From assembly GCA_034003765.1 (NCBI GenBank), contig JAVEXZ010000012.1:1-62356 (forward strand): a stretch of 62,356 nucleotides of DNA, given 5' to 3'. The first letter of the stretch is position 1. Each line of letters opens with the position of its first letter. The position numbers were made by a program, and so were the translations under genes. The notes below the pieces were generated by a model. It was given only the letters and a program-made list of their open reading frames with translations, had not been told where the DNA came from and searched no databases. This document shows positions 25,992-33,319 of this stretch, piece by piece. Source of the stretch: JAAZGD01 sp034003765 (lineage in GTDB: Bacteria; Bacillota; Clostridia; Peptostreptococcales; Anaerovoracaceae).

Positions 25992-27248
25992 CTAAAACAA
26001 GATAACATCTACAACACTTCCTTCTAGCAAACCTTCTTGGCCCGCTGGAATTAACATATAGCCATCCCCTGAAAGAAGTTGTGATACGGCTCCCGATTTA
26101 CCGTGAATGGGGTATACAGAATATACTTTCTTAGCCTTCTCTAATCTTACAGTTATAAGGGTTTCCCTGCCTTCACCGGCGGCAAGGTTTTCCATAAGAA
26201 CCCCTTTTACCTGAACAGGTTCCTCATGGCATTTAAAAAAAGTTTTTCTGATAAATGGTTCTATAAGCAGATGATAAACACCTATAGCAGCAACAGGATG
26301 TCCCGGTAGGCCCGCCACTAAGGTTTTTCTTGCGCTGCATGAACAATGTGTGTCCTCAATGACTCCCAGTATTGTTGGTTTGCCTGGTTTTAAAGCTAAG
26401 CCGTGAGTTATAACCCCTGGTTTTCCAAGAGCGTTTATAACTTCTTCAGTAAAGTCTTTGTGGCCTTGGGAACTCCCCCCAGATACTAATAGCAAATCGC
26501 TACGGGTAAGGGCTTCTTTTAAGGTTTCTTCAAGCTTTTTGGCCTTGTCTTCTATAAGATATACACCTCCCAAGAGGCATCCAGTTTCTTGGACCAGAGC
26601 TGCTAGGGCAAAGCTGTTAACATCTCGAACCTTACCTGGAATGGGTTCTTCGATAATACTGACAATTTCGTCACCAGTTGAGATAATAGAAACAAGGGGT
26701 TGGTCAAAGACTAAAACCACTGATGCACCAATTGCGGCTAGTACTCCAATATCTACAGGTCTTATTCGATGTCCCTTTTTGTAGAGAAGTTGGTCTTGTG
26801 AAATGTCTTCATCGTAACTCATTACTCCCTCTAAATTTGCAACTGATCTATGGATGGCGATAATATGGTCGTCAAGTTTTTCTGTGTGCTCTATCATAAC
26901 CACACTATCAGCTCCTTTTGGAACCATTCCCCCTGTGGCAACATAGGTGGCATAGCCTTCTTCTAATTCTCCTTGCCATATTTCACCCATTTCAACAGAA
27001 TCTGTTAGATCAAAGAACACAGGAGAAGCTTCCCCTGCACCAAGTGTTTCACGAGACCTCACTGCGTAACCATCCACCACAGACCGGTTAAAACCGGGCA
27101 AATTTTCTCGGCTATAAATATCCTCAGCAATATATCGGCCCACACTTTGATGTAAGGGGATCTCTAGTGTTCGCCATTCAAGTCCTTCAAAATGTTTTTT
27201 TAATTTGTTTTCGGCTTCAATAATGGTGTCAACCTTTAGTAGTCTCAT
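25992..27248 (-). CDS. moeA: Molybdopterin molybdenumtransferase MoeA
   Basis: A 418-residue MoeA with all domains. The N-terminal substrate loop is NRSVVDGYAVRS (about 54-65), then STGDEIV, VSGGSSQGHKDFTEEV, GLALKPGKPTILGV, and AGLPGHPVAAIGVYHLLIEPF. A C-terminal domain IV follows. It inserts Mo or W into the pterin. Two MoeA-type genes side by side (this and the PBP fusion) are a pattern known in tungsten users, where one is thought to act for each metal or for bis-pterin assembly; which does what cannot be read here. It lies directly upstream of the fusion gene and downstream of tupC. ATG follows AGGAGGAAAGA. Confidence 0.92.
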   Translation of the reverse strand: MRLLKVDTIIEAENKLKKHFEGLEWRTLEIPLHQSVGRYIAEDIYSRENLPGFNRSVVDGYAVRSRETLGAGEASPVFFDLTDSVEMGEIWQGELEEGYATYVATGGMVPKGADSVVMIEHTEKLDDHIIAIHRSVANLEGVMSYDEDISQDQLLYKKGHRIRPVDIGVLAAIGASVVLVFDQPLVSIISTGDEIVSIIEEPIPGKVRDVNSFALAALVQETGCLLGGVYLIEDKAKKLEETLKEALTRSDLLLVSGGSSQGHKDFTEEVINALGKPGVITHGLALKPGKPTILGVIEDTHCSCSARKTLVAGLPGHPVAAIGVYHLLIEPFIRKTFFKCHEEPVQVKGVLMENLAAGEGRETLITVRLEKAKKVYSVYPIHGKSGAVSQLLSGDGYMLIPAGQEGLLEGSVVDVILF

Positions 27249-27283
27249 TCTTTCCTCCTAATTTGATGCTTGATTCAGGGCAT

Positions 27284-27338
27284 GGTTTAATTTAGGACTT
27301 AATTTAATTTAGGACTTGATTTGATTTGGGCTTGATTT
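27284..27338. repeat. AT-rich degenerate 17-bp tandem repeat
   Basis: About three imperfect copies of ATTTAATTTAGGACTTG (17, 17 and 16 bases) in the gap between tupC and moeA. It ends against the tupC stop codon. No function is evident. Confidence 0.5.
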
Positions 27339-28050
27339 AATATAATAACTCTCCAGCAATAAATCTCCGGGTTAATTCCTTCTTGGGGTTCTTTAATAGG
27401 TCAGCTATTGGTCCTTCTTCAATAAGGCGTCCTTCATGAAGAAACATCATCTGGTCACACACTCTTTTAGCTTGAACAAGATTATGGGTAACAAAAATTA
27501 TAGTTGTTCCCTCTTCCCTATTTATTTTAAAAAGCATTCTTTCTATTTCACTGGTTGTGGCAGGGTCAATGTTGGCAGTTGGTTCATCCAAAATAAGGAG
27601 GCTGGGATTAAAGCCCAGTGCTCTACCTAGAGCTACCTTTTGTATTTCCCCTCCAGATAATTTCCAACTCTTTTGCTTTCTAAGCTGGCTAATATTCAAG
27701 TCTTCACAAAGTGATGATACCCTTTTCTCCCTATCTTCACCAGAAAATCCCCTGATTTTCATGGGAAAGCTAAGGTTCTTTTCTACTGTTGTTGAAATCA
27801 AATATGGTTTTTGAAATACCATTGTGATCATTCTTGAATGTTCTTCAAAAGTATCCCGATCCCTTCCATAATAAACTGAACCCTCATGGCCAGTATCCAA
27901 ACCAGCAATTATATTTAGTAGGGTGGATTTACCCGCCCCATTAGCCCCAACAATGGCAGTTCTAGATCCCCCCCTAATCTCTCCATAGGGGATGTCTAGT
28001 ACTCTTCGCTCTTTATAGTCTCTGGTAATATCCTTCAATAAAAGTTCCAT
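27337..28050 (-). CDS. tupC: Tungstate ABC transporter ATP-binding protein
   Basis: A 237-residue ABC ATPase. The Walker A motif is GANGAGKST (35-43), the signature is LSGGEIQKVALGRALG (about 129-144) and the Walker B is SLLILDEPTANIDPAT; the switch histidine is in TIIFVTHNL. It has no C-terminal molybdate-binding (Mop/TOBE) domain, which is typical of TupC as opposed to ModC. One base separates it from the permease gene. With TupB and TupA it imports tungstate, which is needed by the AORs encoded on both sides. Confidence 0.88.
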   Translation of the reverse strand: MELLLKDITRDYKERRVLDIPYGEIRGGSRTAIVGANGAGKSTLLNIIAGLDTGHEGSVYYGRDRDTFEEHSRMITMVFQKPYLISTTVEKNLSFPMKIRGFSGEDREKRVSSLCEDLNISQLRKQKSWKLSGGEIQKVALGRALGFNPSLLILDEPTANIDPATTSEIERMLFKINREEGTTIIFVTHNLVQAKRVCDQMMFLHEGRLIEEGPIADLLKNPKKELTRRFIAGELLY

Positions 28051-28051
28051 T

Positions 28052-28747
28052 TTAGCGAGACTCCCTTTCCTGAAAATTATATAAAACCGTAGTTATAGCA
28101 AAGGCAATGATTAGGAGGATTATTCCTATTGCAATAGCTCTGCTGTAATCCCCCATTGTTTTTAATTCAGTTATATATGTAGTCATAACTCTTGTTTTCC
28201 CTTTGATGTTTCCACCTACAATCATAACAGCCCCAACCTCAGAAATTGCTCTTCCAAAGCCAGAGACCAATGCCGTTGTTAGTCCAACCCGCATTTCATA
28301 TATCAATAAGGTTATTATCGAAGCCCCTTTTACTCCTAAGGTAATTCCCAGTCGGTGTATAGTGGGGGCTTTTTCTTTCACTAAATTATATGTGAGCCCC
28401 ATTATAATCGGGGTTACTAGGCATATTTGAGCAATAATCATGGCGCTGGGAGTATAGTTAAGTTGTAGGTGGCCCAATGGCCCCCTTCGCATCAGGACTA
28501 AAAAAACAAAAAGCCCAGCAATTACAGGAGGTAGGCTCATAAATGTATAGGTTACCCTAACGATAATGCCTTTGCCCGGGAATGAGTGGGTACCTAGAAG
28601 CACACCTAAAGGAATGCCTAGGAATGTAGATATTATAACTGAAATAGTGGACACAAAAAGAGACAGGCCCACGATTTCGTAGATCTCAGGGTCAAATGAA
28701 AATATAAGGTTAATGGCCTCCCCAAGGCCAGTTGATATCTCACTCAT
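28052..28747 (-). CDS. tupB: Tungstate ABC transporter permease
   Basis: A 231-residue permease with five or six membrane helices. The family EAA loop is at about residues 146-170 (GFGRAISEVGAVMIVGGNIKG, where the EAA motif usually reads EAAxxxG). Overall it matches TupB more than ModB in length and sequence. It is cotranscribed with tupC (one-base gap) and separated from tupA by a strong terminator, so the level of permease and ATPase is set below that of the binding protein. Confidence 0.86.
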   Translation of the reverse strand: MSEISTGLGEAINLIFSFDPEIYEIVGLSLFVSTISVIISTFLGIPLGVLLGTHSFPGKGIIVRVTYTFMSLPPVIAGLFVFLVLMRRGPLGHLQLNYTPSAMIIAQICLVTPIIMGLTYNLVKEKAPTIHRLGITLGVKGASIITLLIYEMRVGLTTALVSGFGRAISEVGAVMIVGGNIKGKTRVMTTYITELKTMGDYSRAIAIGIILLIIAFAITTVLYNFQERESR

Positions 28748-28921
28748 ATAAATTTTCTCATTTCAATTCAAGTTTAGCTTAAAGATATAAATCACCCAGT
28801 TCATAATGGTTTACATTTCAACCCAATTCATATCAATCATTATTGCTCATAGGCTTTAGCTTGAATACAAGACCTTTCTTACTCAACTGATTATATAATG
28901 ATTCCAGACTTTTGCAAATAG

Positions 28922-28948
28922 ATAAAAAGGCGAGGATTTCTCCTCGCC
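28922..28948 (-). terminator. Intrinsic terminator after tupA
   Basis: GGCGAGGA-GAAA-TCCTCGCC followed by TTTTTAT on the minus strand, 26 bases after the tupA stop. The perfect 8-bp stem with a GNRA loop should stop most transcripts, giving more TupA than TupB/TupC. Confidence 0.9.
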
Positions 28949-28973
28949 TAGCTTATAATTCATTAATAACTAA

Positions 28974-29834
28974 TTATTCAGCATTAGGGGTAAACAGTGG
29001 AGCACCAAACTCTTCCACTCCAAACTGGGCTATCAATTTTTGAGCATCTGCACCTACTATCCATGATTGGAAAGCTTTTGCTCCTTCAGATACAATCAAT
29101 TCATTCTTTTCAGGATTCACACAAATACATGCATACTGGTTGTTAAGAATACCGCTTGGGTCTTTTTCGCAAACGATTTGAAGATCTGTAGTATCCTTAT
29201 TGGCATACCATGTTGCACGGTCTGCCAAAGTATAAGCTAATTTTTCATTAGCCATCTGTATTACAGCGCCCATTCCTGCTGCTGCTTCTACATACCAATC
29301 CCCTGAAGGCTCTAAAGCTGCTGCTGCCCAAATTGTCTTTTCTTTGGCATGAGTACCAGATTCATCAGCTCTAGATATAAATGTTGCTTTTCCATCATAA
29401 ATAGCTGTAAATCCTGCTACAACATCTGCCGGAGAATTTGTCAAAACCATTGCAGGGTCTTCCATACTTCCAATGATTACAAAGTCATTATACATTACCA
29501 GTAATCTGCCAGCATCATCCGCATGTCCAGCTTCTACGAAAGCCTTCTCTGCGGCTGGTGAATGTACGAGAAGTACATCCGCTTCTCCCGCTTCACCCAT
29601 GGCCATTGCCTCACCAGAACCTACAGATATTACGTCTACTTCCCATCCAGTGGCAGCAGTAAAATCATCAAGGATGAAATCTAAAAGGCCGCTGTCCTTG
29701 GTAGATGTGGTGGTTGCTAACTTGATGGTTCCCATTGCTTCTGGTCCTACAGGCTCTTCTACGGCTGGTGCGCAGGCGCCTAAGGACAAGATCATTAGAA
29801 TTGAGATCAAGATCGCGATTAGCTTTTTAGTCAT
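28974..29834 (-). CDS. tupA: Tungstate-binding lipoprotein
   Basis: A 286-residue extracytoplasmic solute-binding lipoprotein. The signal peptide ends in the lipobox LGAC (Cys21). The TupA signature follows immediately: IKLATTTSTKDSGLLDFIL (about 37-55), whose TTTS.D residues bind the oxyanion. Further on are DVLLVHSPAAEKAFVEAG and FISRADESGTHAKEKTIW, both typical of TupA. It binds tungstate with high affinity and delivers it to TupBC. The gene has its own promoter region with two inverted repeats and a third, divergent copy of the riboswitch, so the uptake system is probably shut down when tungsten cofactor is plentiful. The start ATG follows AAAAGGAGACG. Confidence 0.9.
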   Translation of the reverse strand: MTKKLIAILISILMILSLGACAPAVEEPVGPEAMGTIKLATTTSTKDSGLLDFILDDFTAATGWEVDVISVGSGEAMAMGEAGEADVLLVHSPAAEKAFVEAGHADDAGRLLVMYNDFVIIGSMEDPAMVLTNSPADVVAGFTAIYDGKATFISRADESGTHAKEKTIWAAAALEPSGDWYVEAAAGMGAVIQMANEKLAYTLADRATWYANKDTTDLQIVCEKDPSGILNNQYACICVNPEKNELIVSEGAKAFQSWIVGADAQKLIAQFGVEEFGAPLFTPNAE

Positions 29835-29846
29835 TTTTTCGTCTCC

Positions 29847-29950
29847 TTTTCCTTTTCAAACATGGAAGGCTTAGAAATTTCTCCCTAAACCCTTTCGGCT
29901 TTAAACCATCACAGATTGTCTCTATGGTGAGGTTTTTAAGCTCGGAAAAT
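29847..29950 (-). promoter_or_regulatory. Divergent Moco/Tuco-type riboswitch upstream of tupA
   Basis: About 103 bases with the same layout as the two AOR leaders. The closing stem here is TTTTCC (29949-29944, leading into GAG) with GGAAAA (29852-29847). The CTCC/GGAG pair of the AOR copies is replaced on both sides, a compensatory change. Inside are a stem AACC-TCAC/GTGA-GGTT, a hairpin AAGCC/GGTTT with loop GAAAG, then GGGAGAAATT and AGCCTTCCAT, matching the conserved AGCCCGCCAT. The ribosome site of tupA lies a few bases beyond the closing stem. I rate the family assignment lower than for the AOR copies. Confidence 0.6.
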
Positions 29951-29957
29951 ATCCTAT

Positions 29958-29981
29958 TGAATGGTAAGTGCTCACCATTCA
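29958..29981. promoter_or_regulatory. Inverted repeat in the tupA leader
   Basis: TGAATGGT and ACCATTCA separated by eight bases, between the tupA promoter palindrome and the riboswitch. It could be an operator or an RNA hairpin. Confidence 0.5.
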
Positions 29982-29984
29982 GCC

Positions 29985-30008
29985 AGGGTGATATTATCAT
30001 ATCACCCT
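29985..30008. promoter_or_regulatory. Operator-like palindrome over the tupA promoter
   Basis: AGGGTGATAT, a four-base centre and ATATCACCCT form a perfect 10-bp inverted repeat. It covers the likely -10 box of tupA (TATGAT, minus strand 30001-29996). It is well placed for a repressor, for example a tungstate-responsive regulator; no such gene is in the window. Confidence 0.6.
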
Positions 30009-30023
30009 AGTTTATTCAAGCAA
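29996..30023 (-). promoter_or_regulatory. Likely tupA promoter
   Basis: TTGCTT (30023-30018) and TATGAT (30001-29996) at 16-base spacing; the -10 lies inside the palindrome at 29985-30008. A GATAAT three bases further on is an alternative -10. Confidence 0.45.
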
Positions 30024-30097
30024 ATTAGAGGGAACGCCCCGCCCCGTTTTTGATCGGAACATACCCCTCCAATTAGCATAGAACCATTATTGTTTAA

Positions 30098-30340
30098 TCA
30101 TCCTCCCGATATTTTGGAGTAGGCTTTCAGCTCATCTCCATCAGAGAGTTGGTGATCAATCATTACTCTCATTCCATTAACAGCAACAAATCCAAATCGG
30201 GGAATCTCTTGATAATCTATTCCTTGGGTCTTTAGGACTTCATCACAGTTTAGGCCTTTTTGGACCTTCACAAGTCTCTCTTTTTCCCCATCCCAGTATT
30301 TAGCTAATGTTCCTCTTAGTAATATCTTGATAGTCATCAT
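30098..30340 (-). CDS. MoaD-like sulfur carrier protein 2
   Basis: An 80-residue MoaD/ThiS-like beta-grasp protein ending in KISGG, with the C-terminal Gly-Gly. It is longer than the AOR1-linked carrier (64 residues) and shares little sequence with it. It starts 19 bases after the AOR2 stop and is the last gene of the ferredoxin-AOR2 operon. A dedicated carrier per AOR suggests two distinct pterin or substrate specificities. The only E1-like enzyme in the window is in the AOR1 operon and would have to serve both, unless another E1 exists elsewhere. The ATG at 30340 follows AAAGGGAGACAGGCTTAGC. Confidence 0.78.
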   Translation of the reverse strand: MMTIKILLRGTLAKYWDGEKERLVKVQKGLNCDEVLKTQGIDYQEIPRFGFVAVNGMRVMIDHQLSDGDELKAYSKISGG

Positions 30341-30359
30341 GCTAAGCCTGTCTCCCTTT

Positions 30360-32129
30360 TTAAAGTAGGCTTTGGACTAATTCTTCAGGCATGACACCCT
30401 TATCATCCCAACCCATTACTTCATAATATTGGCTTAACATATCATCAAAGGCTTCCTGAGGAATCTTTTGTCCCGCTGCCGGGCCAGAGGTCAGAGCCTC
30501 TTTTACTATTCTTGGAGGCACAGTGTCGTCTTTGCGATTAAAGCCCTCTCTTTGGTTGAAGGCACGAGCTATATTAAGAACTCTACGTCCAACTGTACCC
30601 ATTTCTTCCGAGGTCCATTCTTTACCTGTAACAGTTGTAAGCAGGTCTGCCATGATGTCGTAATCAATAGTAGCCCAAAAATCACAGATACAAGTTGAAA
30701 ACTTTACTGCATTAAACTCCGCAAGGTTATAGACCATCTGACCTTTTCCCTCTGCTGTATAAGGAGGAATCGATGCTGCAAAGACCTCTTCATTTGGAGC
30801 ATATGCCCTCATGTGGCAGGCCCCTCTATCAGAAACTGCATAGGCCATAGCCATTCCCCATGAACCTCTAGGCTCATACATTGGATATTCCAATCCTTTT
30901 ACATGCATGGCAAAATCCTTGCCACCAAACTTTTCGGAAGCTGCTTTAACTCCAAGGGCCAGGTCTGCCCCAACACCTTCTCTACGAGCAATCAAACCTA
31001 GATACTCTCTCATTTTCTCAGCTTGGCCAAATCTAATTCCAAAATCATGAATACCCTTTTCTGTCATTTCCATAGCCCAGGCTATAACATCACCAGCACT
31101 AATGGTATCAAGACCCATATCATCAGCTACTTGATTGTACTTAAGAATATCGTAGGGGTTAGAAACATCTACATTTGGACCAGCTGCTGCTATAGATTCA
31201 TATTCTGGACCTTCAACAATAGCATCATCCCAAGTTACAAAGTTACCACATCCAAGCCCACAGCTGCCGCAACCTCTCTTACCAGCCAATCTGTTTAGAA
31301 GTACATCTCCATTGTATTGTGTCCATTTATCATCAGTAGCATCACTGAAGTTACGTTTTGGAAGGATTCCTCCATCCTGACAAGCTTCAAGAAAGGCTGT
31401 TGTTCCTGTCTCAAATACGAAGTTATTATCATCTTGGTGTACGTCTTCTTGCTGATACTTGATAACCTTATCCTTTAATGCTTTTATGTCTGCAACCTTA
31501 AGGCCTCCAGTTCCTCTAACACAAATAGCCTTAACTCCCTTAGATCCCATAACAGCACCTATGCCACCACGTCCTGCCTGGCGATAGTAATCAGAGTTGA
31601 TGCAAGACATTGTAACTAGATTTTCACCTGCAGGTCCTATAACAAAGAAAACATACTCTCTTCCAAACTTTTTGTTAAGTAGGGTTTCCGCTTCATGGGC
31701 TCCTTTACCCCAAAGCTCACCTGCTTCTTCAATTCTTACCTTGTCATCCTCTATTATTATGATGGAAGGTTTTGCAGCCTTACCTTCTAGTATAATCATA
31801 TCGTAACCAGCGTACTTGATGGCATTTGCACCATGCCCACCAATAGAACAGTCATTAATAGTTCCTGTAGCAGGAGACTTAGCTGCAACGGAAAGTTTTC
31901 CTGAACATGGAATACCTGTTCCTGTATAAGGCCCAGTGGTAAATAATAGTTTATTTTCAGGTCCCAAGGGGTCAATTCCTGGTGCTAGCTCCTCATATAA
32001 GTATCTTATGGCTAAACCCTTTTGCCCTATATATTTTTCTGCAAAGTCCATCCTTAGAGGCTCTGTTGATGACTTTCCTTCAGTAAGTTTTACCCTTAGT
32101 ACATTGTTTTGATATCCAAGCATTGTCAT
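30360..32129 (-). CDS. aor: Aldehyde:ferredoxin oxidoreductase (AOR2)
   Basis: A 589-residue second tungsten AOR-family enzyme. Its cluster ligands are C287-x2-C290-x3-C294 (RGCGSCGLGCGNF) and a Cys in STCICDFW. Pterin-site segments include YAGYDMIILEGKAAKP and GRGGIGAVMGSKGVKAI. It is only distantly similar to AOR1, so it belongs to another branch of the family and may act on other aldehydes. It lies 17 bases after the ferredoxin gene and 19 before the MoaD-like gene, all under the second riboswitch. ATG at 32129 follows AAAGGAGGATAAGTGAA. Confidence 0.92.
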   Translation of the reverse strand: MTMLGYQNNVLRVKLTEGKSSTEPLRMDFAEKYIGQKGLAIRYLYEELAPGIDPLGPENKLLFTTGPYTGTGIPCSGKLSVAAKSPATGTINDCSIGGHGANAIKYAGYDMIILEGKAAKPSIIIIEDDKVRIEEAGELWGKGAHEAETLLNKKFGREYVFFVIGPAGENLVTMSCINSDYYRQAGRGGIGAVMGSKGVKAICVRGTGGLKVADIKALKDKVIKYQQEDVHQDDNNFVFETGTTAFLEACQDGGILPKRNFSDATDDKWTQYNGDVLLNRLAGKRGCGSCGLGCGNFVTWDDAIVEGPEYESIAAAGPNVDVSNPYDILKYNQVADDMGLDTISAGDVIAWAMEMTEKGIHDFGIRFGQAEKMREYLGLIARREGVGADLALGVKAASEKFGGKDFAMHVKGLEYPMYEPRGSWGMAMAYAVSDRGACHMRAYAPNEEVFAASIPPYTAEGKGQMVYNLAEFNAVKFSTCICDFWATIDYDIMADLLTTVTGKEWTSEEMGTVGRRVLNIARAFNQREGFNRKDDTVPPRIVKEALTSGPAAGQKIPQEAFDDMLSQYYEVMGWDDKGVMPEELVQSLL

Positions 32130-32146
32130 TTCACTTATCCTCCTTT

Positions 32147-32533
32147 CTACTCAAATCGAAGTGCGTTTTGTGGACACACTTGAACACAGGTGGGGTCCCC
32201 TTCACAGGTATCACATATAACTGCAAAATCTTCCCTAATTCGTATAACCTTTTTAGGACACTTTTCTGCACAGATTCCGCATCCGGTACATAGTTCGGCA
32301 TCTACTTGAAGATATTCATTCAAGGTAATGGCATTTTCAGGGCAACTTTTTACGCATATTCCACACAGGGTGCAGTAGTGGTCGTGATAAACAAGTTTTC
32401 CATCGTCATAAGATGTTTCAATGAAAATTCGAGCTTTTTCTGGCCATACGGAGTCCTCCTTGTTGGCAGAACACATCTGACCGCATAGGCCGCAACCAAT
32501 GCATAGGCTCTTGGTAAATTTAAGTCTTTTCAT
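32147..32533 (-). CDS. 4Fe-4S polyferredoxin for AOR2
   Basis: About 128 residues with 16 cysteines arranged as four [4Fe-4S]-type motifs: CIGCGLCGQMC, CTLCGICVKSCPENA, CTGCGICAEKCPKK and CDTCEGDPTCVQVCP. It probably shuttles electrons from AOR2 or is an AOR electron-transfer subunit, as seen in AorA-type partners. I choose the ATG at 32533 (MKRLKF) because AAAGGAGGACAAT precedes it. An in-frame TTG at 32602 sits five bases after the GGAGG of the riboswitch closing stem and would add 23 hydrophobic residues. It leads the ferredoxin-AOR2-MoaD operon. Confidence 0.86.
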   Translation of the reverse strand: MKRLKFTKSLCIGCGLCGQMCSANKEDSVWPEKARIFIETSYDDGKLVYHDHYCTLCGICVKSCPENAITLNEYLQVDAELCTGCGICAEKCPKKVIRIREDFAVICDTCEGDPTCVQVCPQNALRFE

Positions 32534-32606
32534 TTTTTTATTGTCCTCCTTTGAAAGTTTTGACAAAATAAAAAGCAAAGTAAGATAATGCTTTGTCAGC
32601 AATTAT

Positions 32607-32700
32607 CCTCCTTTGCAAAATGGCGGGCTGCAAAATCACTTCTACAACCGTAAACGGTTCCACCAACAAACTTGTGCTATGTGAAACTCGGAGACTTGTT
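32607..32700 (-). promoter_or_regulatory. Moco/Tuco-type riboswitch upstream of ferredoxin-AOR2
   Basis: An 87-base element like that before AOR1. Closing stem CTCC (32693-32690, in CTCCGAG) pairs with GGAG of GGAGG (32611-32607). The first hairpin CAC..CACA/TGTTGGTG is imperfect; the second is AACCG/CGGTT with loop TTTA. AGAAGTGATT and AGCCCGCCATT follow. The element is almost base-for-base conserved with the AOR1 copy in the CTCCGAG and AGCCCGCCATT blocks but not in the hairpins, as expected of a structured RNA. It probably controls the ferredoxin-AOR2-MoaD operon in response to cofactor. Confidence 0.7.
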
Positions 32701-32714
32701 ATTTGATTATCATA

Positions 32715-32743
32715 ATTTTATCAGCATAAATAGAAGCTGTCAA
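32715..32743 (-). promoter_or_regulatory. Sigma-A promoter for riboswitch-AOR2 operon
   Basis: TTGACA (32743-32738), 17-base spacer, TAAAAT (32720-32715) on the minus strand; a near-consensus promoter. It starts transcription just ahead of the riboswitch. It lies 16 bases downstream of the selenoprotein stop. Confidence 0.75.
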
Positions 32744-32758
32744 CATATAGCGGAAGAG

Positions 32759-33220
32759 CTAGAGCTTGTCTATAATATCAAGAATCTCCTTGTTGTCCGG
32801 GATGTCTTTCATGGATTTTCCATAATGCATATATCTAATATTTCCAGCCTTATCTATAAGAACTTGAGCTGGCATACGTCCTGCTTTTAATGGTTTTACA
32901 TCTTGCTCATAATCCTTCATTATAGTTTCTTTGCCATTTGGTAGCCCATAAAACCCGAAATTCTTACCATCCCAGTATTCTCGGAATTTTTCGGAGTCTT
33001 CTGGTCCAACTACTACAATAATTGTGTCTCTTTCATCAAAGGCATTCTTGTCTTGATGCAACTGCACCATGTGCCCTTTTGTAAAGGGTCAACCAAAACC
33101 TCTGTTTAGTACTAGGTAGACATTTTTCTCACCCTTAAATTGGGAAAGTCGAAACTCCTTGCCATTCACGTCTAACATTGTGAAATCTCTTGCGGGTTTG
33201 TTAATTTCAATGTTTTTCAT
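32759..33220 (-). CDS. Peroxiredoxin-like selenoprotein (in-frame UGA)
   Basis: Reading from the ATG at 33220 (behind AAAGGAGAAGAAA) gives 43 codons, MKNIEINKPARDFTMLDVNG and on through LNRGFG, then a TGA at codon 44 (33091-33089). The same frame then continues for 109 codons, PFTKGHMVQLHQDKNAFDE onward, to the stop at 32759. Related thioredoxin-fold proteins (AhpC/TSA, peroxiredoxin-like) have Cys at exactly this place (RGFxCPFC). I infer Sec44 in a UPFT motif and a 153-residue selenoprotein. The rest is intact (GPEDSEKFREYW, GRMPAQVLIDKAG, HYGKSMKDIPDNKEIL). It would reduce peroxides or thiol substrates. Automated callers would give only the 103-residue stub from 33070. A nonsense mutation in a former Cys gene is the alternative. 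Confidence 0.75.
33064..33088 (-). promoter_or_regulatory. Candidate SECIS hairpin region
   Basis: Right after the UGA, CCCTTT-ACA-AAAGGG (33088-33074) can form a stem. GCAC-ATG-GTGC (33074-33064) forms an overlapping one, with its loop 18 bases after the UGA. The bacterial SECIS is expected in this window (apical loop 16-37 bases away, with a G early in the loop); neither hairpin is a textbook match. Confidence 0.35.
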
Positions 33221-33319
33221 TTTCTTCTCCTTTCACTATTTGGTAAAAATACTGGATTAAAATATAGTTTAATCACGAATTAATTCTTATGTGGGGGAAT
33301 TACTCCATATGCCGGGTTT

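Noticed and set aside
32759..33070. 103-residue thioredoxin-fold protein starting at 33070
   Set aside because: The internal ATG lies in the middle of the fold, without a ribosome site; the full gene starts at 33220 with an in-frame UGA.
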